From: Nematostella vectensis
Taxonomy: Eukaryota > Cnidaria > Anthozoa > Actiniaria > Edwardsiidae
Direction of reading: 5' to 3'
DNA: 64,000 nt
NCBI RefSeq assembly: GCF_932526225.1
Contig: NC_064040.1
Coordinates: 15,124,494-15,188,493 of the forward strand
A program made the translations under genes and the position numbers. The notes below the pieces were generated by a model. That model saw only the letters and a program-made list of their open reading frames with translations. It was not told where the DNA came from and searched no databases. Of the stretch, positions 31,132 through 48,916 are shown one piece after another (the stretch's first letter is position 1; the number at the start of each line of letters is the position of its first letter).

Positions 31132-32595
31132 AATGTATATGTTCGGAACCAATCGGTCGACTCGTCCGAAATCCTGACTGATAAAGGTAATTTCAAGATG
31201 GCGCTGAAATCGCGAGGTATCTACAAGATACTAGTCTACTAGTTTTACAACAAAATTACGCTCTTCATTTTCTCTGCATTTTAGTGGTAAAATCCATGAC
31301 AACACTCATTTCCAACGGGGATGGGGGGGATTAGCCGAGGGGAGCGGCAAGTAACTCGGGGGGGGGGAGGGGGGGTGAATAACACATTGTCTCTCTCTTC
31401 ATCGGACGGGGATCATCGTCGTATCTTTTAGGGTGTAAATTTGGAGCCTTGGGTATCTTTTAGAGGGGTGAAAATGAGAATGCCCAGATTTTTTACCTCG
31501 GTATCTTTTGGGTGCTATTATACAATCGCTCATATGACTTGTAGCTCATTAAAGAACGTTAACACGTGTCAATCGGTGTTTTTAGATCTGTACAGGACCC
31601 GAAATGATCCCAGGGCCCGAAACGATCCCAGGACCCGAAATGATACCCAAAAGCACCCCAACTGATCCTCGGGCCCGAACCGATACCGAGGAGTCCCCGA
31701 AATCAACCCCAAGGAATTGCGGTAATGGACAAAGGGAAAGCAGAAGAAATACTTGCAATTTTGAAGCGTAATAAAGGGTTAACAGCGACTCGATTTCTAA
31801 GCAACGTGACTTAAAAATATTAAATTCCAACACAATACTTCTATTTATTACATTACGGCGTTAAACCCATAAACAGGGTCCTGGGATCATTTCGGGCCCT
31901 GTACAGATCTAAAAACACCGATTGACACGTGTTAACGTTCTTTCAGATCACTAACCAGCGAAAACATCACACAACCCACGGGACGATAATTGATAGCGAG
32001 CTTAACAATGATCTGTTTGTTTTGTCTGAGGTATTTTTTAGGGGGTAAATTCATGCCTAACCACGCCCGTATACGTATAATATCGGAGGTCCCCCCTCTC
32101 CCCACCCACCCCGGGACAGGCATGTTCTGTCCAGCCGTGCGCACTTCACGGCATCCTGTTACAGGTTGTAACAAAGAAATACTCGCGAGGATTAGCTGCT
32201 TAGATAAAATTTAATAATAAATATACACTAACACTATAAATGGAATACTGCTTCCAAAATAGAATAAAAAATAAAAGGAACTTTAACATCATAGAAATGC
32301 CGATTTTTGTGCTGCCTGGTAGTTCTGGAATCTTTCGCAATGGTTATACGACCCAACTATTATTGTAAGGAGAGTTGACCATGGAAATTACAGCTACAAG
32401 TAAAAGCCCTTCTAAGTTCTTAAATGCTCGAGTCGTTTACATAATAAATAGCGATGACAATACCTACATTATAATGTTGCACTCTATTTTTATACCGGAC
32501 GTTTTGTAATGCCTAATACACCGGAAGTCAATGTACCACACCGCTGATAGCCGGGGAATCAGTCGGGATTTCCGACTGCGTACCGGGTTCCGTAA
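31132..32595. other. Intergenic region between the inverted duplicates
   Basis: No gene. G-rich runs lie at 31360-31374, short imperfect repeats containing gtatctttt at 31415-31510, a foldback element at 31551-31943, and AT-rich sequence after that. Confidence 0.5.
31551..31943. mobile_element. Foldback element with ~60-bp terminal inverted repeats
   Basis: The left end aaagaacgttaacacgtgtc continues through caatcggtgttttta and gatctgtacagg into a short repeated cccgaaatgatcccag motif. The right end is its reverse complement, from about 31880 to 31943. The 393-bp unit is non-coding. Confidence 0.8.
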
Positions 32596-32652
32596 AACCG
32601 CTGACTTCCCGCAGACTCACCCTTCCTCTACGCCGGTGGAAAATTGCTTCCC
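32596..32652. repeat. 57-bp inverted duplicate, right copy
   Basis: Reverse complement of 31075-31131 with one mismatch. It lies about 330 bp upstream of the probable first exon of the ANGEL-type gene. Confidence 0.85.
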
Positions 32653-32982
32653 AGACTTGAGACCAGACTTTAAATTATGAGCCCGCGATGATGGAGGACT
32701 GGTGGCTATTACTAAATTTCGAGATCTCAAAATTCGAAAGTGAACTCATGTAAATGGTGTATATAGTAAGTCATTTTAATCTATTTTTTGTTTATATAAA
32801 TTCCATGTACTGTTCTTGATTGGAATACAAAAATGTTGTGATAAAAATGTGCATTGTTTATTGTTGGGGCTCCTGTGGTATGACTCAGCGGTTACAAGCC
32901 TTAACTAAAATGATGTAAACTTTCGGCAAACGTGAAAATCTCTTTCTAGTTTATTCAAACCCTGATATTCCTAGCTATCGAT

Positions 32983-39178
<6,196 letters not shown>

Positions 39179-40785
39179 GGTTTTAGATCATTTATAGATA
39201 ACTTTGTTTCTTCCTTGAAGAAACAGGTCTTCCTTGGCATCAAGGATCCACCTGGACAACCAGACTTGGATGCTACACCTTTTAAAAGAGAGCTGTTTAA
39301 TTTAAATCATATGATTTTAGATATAGTACTATGAATCTGGCATGGTGATGGTTAGAGTCAGGGAAGTACATAGACATGCATTTGCTTTGGCTGAATGATA
39401 AAATTTCTTCATTCCTTTCACTCATCATCCTTTCAAAAGGTTTATCACCAAAATTCAGTAGCGAGTGGGTTTTAAGGGTTTGTGGTGAGGTAGCTTTAGT
39501 GCAGATTTTCGGTTTTGGATTTTTTTTGGTGTTGTTTTGCAGTTTCTTAAGGTCGCTCGCGCGTAAGTCAACAGATCACAAACTGAGCGCATCATCAATT
39601 TTAAACTTCGCACAGAAGCGTCAATGTTTATACGATTGCTCTAGATTTATTACCAAAGACGACTCAATGTATGGAGAGTGCAGAGAGTTAATTCCCTTGA
39701 AATAGTTCTACAACCCAAAATTTTTTTAAACTTGGCAAAAACAATATTGATGTTAAGGGCTTTCAAAAAATGTAATAAAAAATGGGGTTACCAACCTCGT
39801 TTTCACAACAGAGGGGCGTAGAGTTGACGCGTTTTTACTGATCGCGCAAGGAAAAATCCCAACTCTTAGTTTTCAAAAAGAGTGCCTATAGTAATCAAGT
39901 TCTGTTTGTCGAGCTGCCAAAATCCGATATCCTAAACAATAACCCGTAGTCAGGTAGTAGGTAAAGTTCAAAACAAATCACATTTTAAGAGATCGCACTG
40001 AAAGACATTGTTTTCGCCACTATTTATACGGTAAAAAGCGCAATTTGGAAGTATTTTTACGGCTTTTAAGAGAAATAACAAAACTTCTACAACCCAACTT
40101 TTTTTCTTCTTTCAGTATATCATTTTTCCGTATATATTTAACTATTTGAGCAAATAAAAAATGGGGGTAACCGACTTCGTATTTCTGTCAAAGCGATTTT
40201 AAGTAAAAAACGCGCGCCTTTTGCTGTGTTTTCTTGTACAACTGTGGCGCGCGCGCGCACTTAATACCGAAAAAATTCGAACAAACAGCGCGCACCAGTT
40301 TGCATGTTTTCCCGAAAAATCTCATATGCTTTTTTGTGTGATTTTCTGTGAGATTTTGCAGTTTTGATGGCCCCCTTACATCCCCTCAGTGGCAGATTTC
40401 ACCCTGATTTGTTCACATTTTATCAATAAGTCTGTCTTCTTAGGCCTTAGTGAACTGTGCTAATAAAAAAAAACTCCCCATCCCCTATTGTCAAGCCAGA
40501 TCCACCCCTGAAATCAATTTTCTTTTCTTTGTGTTTCGCTGGGCGAGTCTCAACAAAGAAAGAGGGCCCGCTAATAGGGAAAAAATGTGTGCGTAGCTCG
40601 CAATATGTGCGCGGTCAAATAAGGCTCTCCCAGGGAGACTGGGTCAAGCCAATTGACCGCGCGGTTACCTAGCATAATCAAAATGGCGACGTGGCACGAC
40701 TGACTAGAAATAACATCCGACGATAATTCTCCAATAAATCAGCTCTGTACCTCGAGAGGGACATATTTACACTCTCACTGAAACG
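39179..40785. other. Intergenic region between ANGEL and ZFPL1
   Basis: No supported gene. Two diverged copies of one segment (tacaaccca followed by a T-run, then aaaaatgggg and taacc) lie at about 39703-39850 and 40085-40215. A (GC)n-like run lies near 40247-40258. Confidence 0.45.
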
Positions 40786-43700
40786 ATGGGGCTTTGTAAA
40801 TGTCCGAAGAAGAAAGTCACCAATCAGTTTTGCTTTGAACATCGCGTAAATGTGTGTGAATACTGCCTCGTCTCGAGCCATTCGAGGGTAGGTCGGCTTG
40901 TGGCGCACTTTTGCACTGCGTTCTCTGAGGGTCTTGTTGATAATGAGATCCTGGATATGAAGAAAATTTTTTTTTTCTTAGTTTGTGAATGATATGGGGT
41001 AGCGACTATGCGTTATTATGCTAGAGAAAAAGTTAAGGGAATGTTTGTAGATTGAACTGTTTTGACTATTTGGTAGAGAGCTCATTCCAAAATGATTTTA
41101 TCCCGGTTTTCATCCTGGAACGATTTCTCTTTCTACAACCAGTTCTCAATAAAACTCATTCCTGTTTCACGTGGGTGCAATGCAGAAGTCATCCTTGAAT
41201 GAGACTCGTTTTGGAATGCACATCCCATTCGTATATCATATGGATCCATCTAGAGGACTGGTGGGGGGCGGGGGAGGGGTCATGCTGCCAGTAACCTATC
41301 AGATTGTGATAAGTAGCTGTTAATTATGGATCTTGTTTTTGTTGTGATTTCTTGTGGTTTGTTTATACCCTAGTGTAAAGTCGTATCTACACTGGTATTG
41401 ATTTCTTGTGGTTTCTTCATTCCCTAGTGTATTCTAAAGTCATATCTGCACTAGAATCGATTTCTTGTGTGTTTTTTTTCATTCCCTAGTGTATTGTAAA
41501 GTCTTATCGAGACCATAATTTATTTCTTGTGGTTTCTTCATTTCATAGTGTATTGTAAAGTCATATCATCACTGTGATTTATTTCTTGTGGTTTCTTAAT
41601 TCCCTAGTGTATTGTTAAGTCCTATCTACACTGGCTCCAAGACAGTGACTATAACCCAGTGTGCACTCTCTGTAATGGCAATCTCTCAGATGGGGATGTT
41701 GTCAGATTAATCTGTTATGGTGAGTAAGCTGTGGAACAGGAATGGCCTTAAGAGTTTCAGTAATTAATTCCAAAGGACAGACGGCATGCACTGCTAAATA
41801 ATTCCTTGCTTCAATGACAATTGCAGTTCGAATTCCCTTAGGGGCAGCCCTTTGGAGTTATCTGCAGACTGCTTTTGGCCTCTCTTTGGGGCAAATCCAG
41901 GATATTGATGACAACCCATTTGCTTTTTAACAGATGTATTCCACTTGTCATGTATAAACAACTTTGCTCAGAGCTTGCCACCAAATACAGCACCTGCAGG
42001 GTATACTTGCCCTAACTGCAAGGTAAGTTATCAATTTCCGGCGTACATAAGATCAGTGACACCACGTTACTTGGCCATCTCGTTGCAACCCCTTTAGACA
42101 CCTACATGTCAAGCTGTGCTGATTAACAATGTTCCTGTCATGGGAGTAATAATATTTTTTTATTGCTGTCATGGATAACATCACATCAAATGAACTTAGT
42201 GTGTAACTAAAAACTTGAGACTATCCACCCAATTTAAAAAAGGGCTTTGAGCCCAGGCAGACTCCATAAAACGTATGTACCAGTGTGCAGTCAGGCTCAC
42301 AGCCGTTTATGCCCACCAGAATGTCATATTTCCACCGGAAAAGATGGTCTCCCCTGTTGTAGAGCAACTTAAACAAAAGCTGTCTGCTACTAGCTGGGCC
42401 AAGGCTGGTCTTGGGATACCTGTGGTAAGATATAGACCCTTTCATGGTTAAAATAACAATCCTTGGGAGACCTGTGGTTTTACACCAAAGAGAGGCTCAA
42501 ACAGGTATTCATGTTTCTTCCCGCCAAAAGCAAGTAACACAAACAGAACACAACAACCTTTTTTTAAATTTATTTAATACTTCATTGCATAAACATGCCA
42601 AAATATGCCTGTTTAAGCTCTCTTTGGTGTAGGACCACAGGTTTCCCAAGTATAGTATTTCTAGCCACCCCAGTAAGGGGGATGATAGAATGTTAGCGCA
42701 GTGTATTGACAACCATCGACAGTTGTCCTTGTCAGGACTTATCAGCATGGTATACTGTAGCTGGAGTGTTTCAGATAAACTTAATCAGTAATTAATTACA
42801 GGGTAATTTTAACCTATGCAAATCAATGTTCTTTTAGGTGTTCGTAGTGATATAATGTTGCCATTAAATTAAATCGATGTTGAAACAAATCTTTTTTCTT
42901 ATTTTTGAAACAGCTACCAGAGCAAACTCAAGTGCCATCCCAACAAATGATGTCCAATCAATTGCCGCAAGGTTTGTTCAAATTCTTCATGGGTACCACA
43001 CACAGCTTACATTGTTTTCAGGGGTATAAATTATTTCTACATTGATGACTTTGAATACCCTGTAGAGAAGTGCAAAAAAGTGTAAAACAGCAATGATGTG
43101 TGAAATATTTAATAAGCAATCCTTCAAATTGGGACCCCTGTCCCACCATCAACAATGTACACACTAGAAATAATGCAATGCACTTTCACAGCCATAAAGT
43201 AAAGACGTTTATTCTTGGACATATAATAACTTCCAAACCCAAAATGTTTCTTATTGCTAGACCTATTACTGGTTTACACATTAACTGCAAACAAAGAAAT
43301 TGCACTTTTGTGTAAAATGGAAGTCTGAACATGAGTGTAAAGTGGAAATCTGAACACGAGTGCCCACTTTTCGAGGTGCACCCTTTTACCCTCCCTTGCT
43401 CTAAATCCATAAAATCAAGGTGCAAAATTGAGCACCCTAGCTGTTTATTTATCTACAGCTACTCAAGCCCAATCTTACAACAAACCTGAGGTACAAACTC
43501 AGCAGGAGATGTACTATAAGGCAGCCACAGCATCCCGGCTAGAACAGAGACCTCAGAGGGATCACATCATCCAGATGAGCCAGCAGGCTGTTAATCCATC
43601 TGCCTTGCCCCAAGATGGTAGGCACAGGAATGTGATAATCTGGTTTGAGTTGGATGACTCACATGCTTCAATTTAATACTGTAAAAGCCATTCTCTCCAA

Positions 43701-45796
43701 TAGGCCCCCCTTGAACCCCTCTTATTTTCAAATAAGTCCCCCTATCTCTATTAAGCCTGTCCTCCTCCCCTCTCTTTCTAAAAAGCATGACAAAATGTTT
43801 CCTAGGATAAAAGTGATTCTTTCTTGGTTTATACATTAAGTATGCCAAATGTCAATGTCAAATGGCTTCTTTAGTATCAGTTAGCAGTGCACAAGTATCT
43901 TTATAATGTCGTCTGGCAAGAGATCATTTACGTTGTTATGTTGTTTTTTTTGGTTTTAGCCATAAAAAAGAGAAATAAGCATGTCTCATAATATGAAATT
44001 TATATGATTTAGTGATCACCTTTCATTACAGTATTTGGGATAAATACTAGAATGCTATGAAAAAATGAAGGGGGAATCGTCATTTGCCTTGATAACGTTT
44101 ATTGAAATAGGTGAATAAACATTCTATGATCACATCCCCTCCCTGTAACTTCCCCTTTTGAATCAAGGTCCCCAATTATGCCAATGCATCTTTCTTTTGC
44201 CAAGGTTCCTCTGCTTCCAGCCACTAATTTCTTCCCATGAGTTATTAATCAAGTCACATGGCTGTGACAGAAAAGAGAAATTCGATCAGAGAGCAATGAT
44301 AACATTGCAGGTTGTGATTGTTACTCAGTTACACTTTTCCTTACTTTCTAGGTACAGTATCACGCAAAATACCAGAGAAGCGACCTGAAGAGTCTCTAAA
44401 TACATCAGTTGACCATGACGAGAACAAATACCAGCGCCGGGGTGCCATAGACTGGTTCTCAAGGTGGTTTGGGTGAGTTCAGTACACAAATGGCTATTCA
44501 TAAGAGGACCTGGACCAAAACTATAATGCATAAGCAAATTAGATGAAAAAAAGCATTCTAGATCACTCTGGTGTGTGATAAATCTAAAATTCAAACTTTT
44601 TTGTAGCTAGATGCGATAATAAACGTTCGGTGGAGATGGCATAAAAATCCTTTTTTGTTCCTTCGCACATTTTTATCAATTTTCAATATAATTGTCACGC
44701 TCAGGATTTCCAGTGAACAAATAAAATAATAAATTTGAAAGATAAACCCACTTTTAGGTGGGATGTTGAATAACGACAACACATACAATGTGGCTCAAGT
44801 TGAAGGCTTAAGGACATGACGAAAAAACCTGGAAAATTCGCAATTCGAGATAGAGGAAGAAGACACAATTTCTTACAATGGCCATCGGTTCCTTGTATTC
44901 CGCACTGATTTTTAAAACACAAATAACGTGAGGCCGAAATGCATATACCCAGACTTTCGCTTTTTAAGATATTTTTCCCTTGATCATTCTTGCACTATGT
45001 ATGAGCTCAGGGACGAAAAGCTCAAATTTCAATGACACTTTACAAAAAGCCGCATCAATTTAAAAAAAAAAGCCGCACATGATATTTTTGTATTTTATTA
45101 CTCACTAAGTACTTAGAGAAATTTTCCGCCTTATTAGATCTGAAATGAGCTTATTTGATGCGTTAAGTCATGTTTTTCTGTCATGTCAGGCTTAAGAGAC
45201 TCATAGCTTAGATACGAAGTTATTTTTTGTGTGGAAACTGCTCCAGCCAGCATTGCGGGGACCAGTCTAAGAACACCAGTCTAAGAACACCAGTCTAAGA
45301 ACACAAGCTGCCAGCAGTCGCAAATTGTAGATGGCAGCTTTTGATGTTTTTCTACATTTTCCCCCAGTACTTGAAACTTGGCGTGTTAGTTCTATGACTC
45401 TTCGGGCTTGTGCGCCGTTTTGTTGCTTTTGTTGAAGAAACATCGGGCGCCAAAAGCCAAAAGCGTAGAAAAGAATTCAGAGTTATTCCCGTGATGCTTT
45501 ACGTTTCATCGTCCCGCCCGTGATGCATTGCGCGTAACGCCGTTTGATGACTGCATACGAGTGCGTTGCCTAATGATTTCTTTGCTGGTTTCAGGAATCG
45601 AGTGAACACAAAGAAGCAAACGTACGATGATCCGAACGCGTCACTCAAGCGCACCATGATGATATTCTTCCTGGTAATCCTCGCATTTGTAACTGTCACC
45701 GTCATCTTTACACGTGTTGGGAGGAACGCGGCTGCAAACGACCCCTTTTTAGACCCGCGGTCCAACCCGCACATCCGGGTAGAGAAAGACTCGTAG
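40786..45796 (+). CDS. ZFPL1: ZFPL1, Golgi zinc-finger protein-like 1
   Basis: Eight plus-strand exons: 40786-40887, 41608-41719, 41934-42022, 42320-42424, 42914-42971, 43459-43617, 44352-44472 and 45595-45796. They sum to 948 bases, giving 315 residues, close to the vertebrate length. The N-terminus [20 protein letters not shown] starts a B-box-like zinc site (Cys4, Cys6, Cys16, His19, Cys24, Cys27). A RING-like domain follows (Cys53, Cys56, Cys70, His75, Cys78, Cys97, Cys100). After [17 protein letters not shown] comes a variable Gln-rich linker, then [10 protein letters not shown], a membrane helix ([18 protein letters not shown]) and the short tail [18 protein letters not shown]1 is a cis-Golgi membrane protein that binds GM130/GRASP65 and helps keep Golgi structure. 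Exon 2's splice acceptor and the last exon's end are both tandemly duplicated in flanking DNA. Confidence 0.95.
41341..41640. repeat. Five-unit array of the ZFPL1 exon 2 splice-acceptor region
   Basis: Units of about 60 bp begin near 41341, 41401, 41461, 41521 and 41581. Each has atttcttgtggtttctt, then a pyrimidine stretch ending in an AG (cctag or catag), then a near copy of the first 25 or so bases of exon 2 (tgtattgtaaagtc). Only the last unit continues into the exon (acceptor at 41606-41607). Confidence 0.9.
45261..45302. repeat. Three copies of a 14-bp repeat
   Basis: accagtctaagaac is repeated three times without change in the last ZFPL1 intron. Confidence 0.9.
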
Positions 45797-45950
45797 CGGC
45801 GACTAATAGAACCCACCAAAATGACGTAAGGACCCCTTCTGAGGCTCGCGGTCAAACCCGCACATCCGGGTACACAAAGACTCATAGCGGCGACTGATAT
45901 AACCCACCAACCCTTGTGAGTGCCGCGGTACAACCCGCTTACCCATCAAT
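45740..45950. repeat. Tandem duplication of the 3' end of the ZFPL1 coding sequence
   Basis: A 91-bp unit starting gacccctttttagacccgcg covers the last codons and the stop. It is repeated downstream at 45831 (gaccccttctgaggctcgcg) with diverged sequence, and a third partial copy begins near 45918. The downstream copies lie after the stop codon. Confidence 0.85.
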
Positions 45951-47515
45951 ATGACGTAACCTTAAGATTGATGCCTTATAAGGAGTGGACAACTGGTGCG
46001 GCTTGCGGCTTCCGACCTAAGCCACATAACATCCGAGCAGGTTATAGTGACTCATATTACCGGAGCTCCGCTCTGCCTCGATATAAACGTTTGGCACTGT
46101 TTTAGTGTTAACAGGATAATATTCCTGGGCAGCTTTTCGGGGGGCCAGCAATCTTAGAAACACACCGGGGGCCGGGCGAACGATCGCAAAGTACCCTGGG
46201 TCTCCGAGCAGGGTTCTGACGAAGGGCCACATTCATATGAAAACGATACCAAGAGTACTTATAAATAATAATAATAATTTGTAAAAAAAAAACCCTTTCT
46301 TATCCGGTTTTTAGCTCCAAAGGTTTCCAAGCCGATGTCTTGCGGCTCATGAATCGTAATAGTTGTTTTAGAAAAGTAGGCATTAGGCTAAGGGACCTTA
46401 GGCAGGTTTTTGTTGCAAGTTGATCTGTCTTCAGCAATCACGATCTCCCGAAGCCATTAAAATGTTGATTTTGCTGCAGACCAGTTTTCCTTGCAGTGAT
46501 AAAACAAGTAACAAAATCAAGTTTAAATGCAAAAGTAGGATGGACTACTTTCTGAGACACTATTTTTCTGCAGCAAAACGATTTATTTCGAGTTGTTTTT
46601 GTCGGATGGTGAAACGCACACCATTGGTCCTCAACATTACTTGTTTTACACTGCCTTGATGATCTTAGATATTGAATTATGGCACAGTTTGTTTCTGTCT
46701 CTCTTTTAACGTTAAAAAAAAATTAAACTCGTGCAGTCAACCTTCGGTAGAGCAAAATTCATGTGTACATTTGAACCACTTACGGGGTTAGAAAAAATAT
46801 CGAGTCCCTAATGCTTGCTTTTCTAAATATGACTTCAAAAGTCTTTCAATTTGTTAAATACTATCAGTAAGAATGAACAGATCACTATTGGAACAAAATA
46901 AATACATCAGATAAAGAAATACTTGTGTATCAGCATTTATTTACAAAGTTTAGATAAAAAATTAGACAAAATATTGCACTATAGGGAAGCGCTATTTGTA
47001 CAAAATAAACTGATTTTATCTTTCGCATTCAGTTTGCGATAAACTGATTGACTTGACACCGTGTGGTTCTGTCGGCGCAAATGCCTATTGTCTGTTTCCT
47101 CAACCCTGAATGGCTCTCGGACGGTGCGACCTGTCTCTTCTCCATCCGCGCGGTTTTAGGATTCTCAACTTGTACTTTTAAAACATCTGACATTAAACGC
47201 CAGTATAAGTTATGATATACTACGCAAAAAAAAGCGGAGCTAAGAACGCAACATGAACTCAAATACTCGTTGCAGAACAGTCGCGCATGACATTCCCCTT
47301 CTTCTCAAGGTCATGCGCAAAGAGAAATCCGCCTCGCAAAGTTGGGCGTAGTTACCCTGGGTACCAAAGAGCCTTGAAGCGGCGACAACGCCTCGCGTAG
47401 AGCCTCTTGTACACAAGGTAGCGCATAGAAGGTCCCCTTTGCTCTTCCGCTGACCACGTGCGGGTTTTAGTATAGTAAGCTTACCTTTCTAACTACATTT
47501 ACACTATATTTGTTT
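45951..47515. other. Intergenic region between convergent genes
   Basis: No supported gene. AT-rich, with short ATT repeats near 46258-46277. A GC-richer block at about 47330-47460 may be part of an unrecognised repeat. Confidence 0.4.
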
Positions 47516-48446
47516 CTATGCTGAATGTGCCAGTTCTTCAGGACGAAATTCTAAGAATACTGCCTCGTAGATGATTCTGATCATGAACATGGCGAGGTTT
47601 AGGCCTAGGGAGAGAGCATTTAACTTTAGATAGAAATATGGTCTTCGGCCCGCATCCCTTTCAAGACAATCATACTATTTTCTCTCGATATTCCCATGCA
47701 TCAACATGCAAGTGCAGCCGAGATCATCAACCCACAGAGGATATTACAAAAAACCCGGTAAAATATTTAGTTCTAACAACATGTCAAGCTTGGATTTGTG
47801 TTATGCAAGGCGATTGACTTTGAATGAAAAAAAGCCACGGTTTGTTGCGTAAGTTTTCTGGCGCTTTGGTTTGCGCAACCGAGAGCCCATGGCAATAATT
47901 AGGAGCGTACAACGGACTCAATTTCTTAGAAATTGTTATTTTTATTATATTAACACAAGTAGCCTAGGCTCATAGCGAGTCTATAGCCGAGAGCAGCCTA
48001 CTCAGCCGTCCGCTCCAATTAAGTACAGTTGGTCCTCTTATAAGCGAGTTGGTAATATTTATACATTAACTTTTCTCTCATCTCTTACCTGTTGAAGCAA
48101 TGCTTATATAAAATCCTACGAGTTGATCCGATAACCCGTTATACACACACCCTAAGGCGCCCATGCAAAATGCTACGCAATGCATGAACTAAAAAAAGAA
48201 GATAAATCAAAGGGAAAGTTGAAAACTGGTTATAAAATGATACATTCCTGTACCTAGGATAATATTTTTATTTCTAATACTTACTAATATAAGAAATGTG
48301 ATGCCGTAAGATGTGTTCTCCGGTGTCTCGAGCCTCTTTGTAGCGACGAAATCGTTGACCAAGACGCTGAACAACACGATGCAAAGGATCAAAGATAAGG
48401 TCGGGTAGATCTCCTTACGATGTAGTTGAGTTCCTCGGAACTTAAA
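47516..48446 (-). CDS. Unrecognised multi-pass membrane protein, N-terminus not resolved
   Basis: Three minus-strand exons link with matching phases: 48285-48446, 48089-48188 and 47516-47604, ending in a TAG after PEELAHSA. They encode 116 residues with about three to four hydrophobic helices (IYPTLSLILCIVLFSVLV, ITFLILFMHCVAFCMGAL, LVGFYISIASTGLNLAMFMI). The 5' end is open. A frame at about 48552-48828 (containing MRIGSKYECDFFPL, and a donor after NMTN) may be the first exon, but its donor phase does not match exon 48446, so a further exon or another start is needed. The 5' end would sit close to the NEPRO start at 48917. I do not recognise the family. Confidence 0.45.
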
Positions 48447-48828
48447 CTAAAAGAGACAAACGCATTTATTTTTCCAATACCAATGCTTGACAGAAACATT
48501 ATAAAAAAAAACGTGTGTATAAAATGATTGAAACAAATATATAATTCCTACCATTTGTCATGTTTGGTGAGAATTCTTTAGTTTTTTGTGTTTCTGGTGG
48601 CTCCAGGATTAATTCGGAACGTTTTCGTTCGCACATGTGGATCGTGCAAGTCTCAGAACTTGGAACACTGGCTATTACGTCACTGATTAGAAGACATCTC
48701 CGAGCGTTGCCGTAGAAACGAAACTTTAGTGGAAAAAAGTCACATTCGTATTTGCTGCCAATACGCATAGAGTTTGATAGGGTTCTTTTAGAGCAAAGTT
48801 TATAACTATTAAACATTTTAGAAATCAC

Positions 48829-48916
48829 AATACATCGCTTTAGGCGGCCAGTTTACTTTATATGCCGGGTTTCCTGTGTAATCGCAGGCTCAGCAACAGC
48901 GGGCTTTCAATTCAAG
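48829..48916. promoter_or_regulatory. Probable short bidirectional promoter
   Basis: Fewer than 100 bp separate the likely 5' end of the minus-strand membrane-protein gene from the NEPRO ATG. No other feature fits in the gap. Confidence 0.35.
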
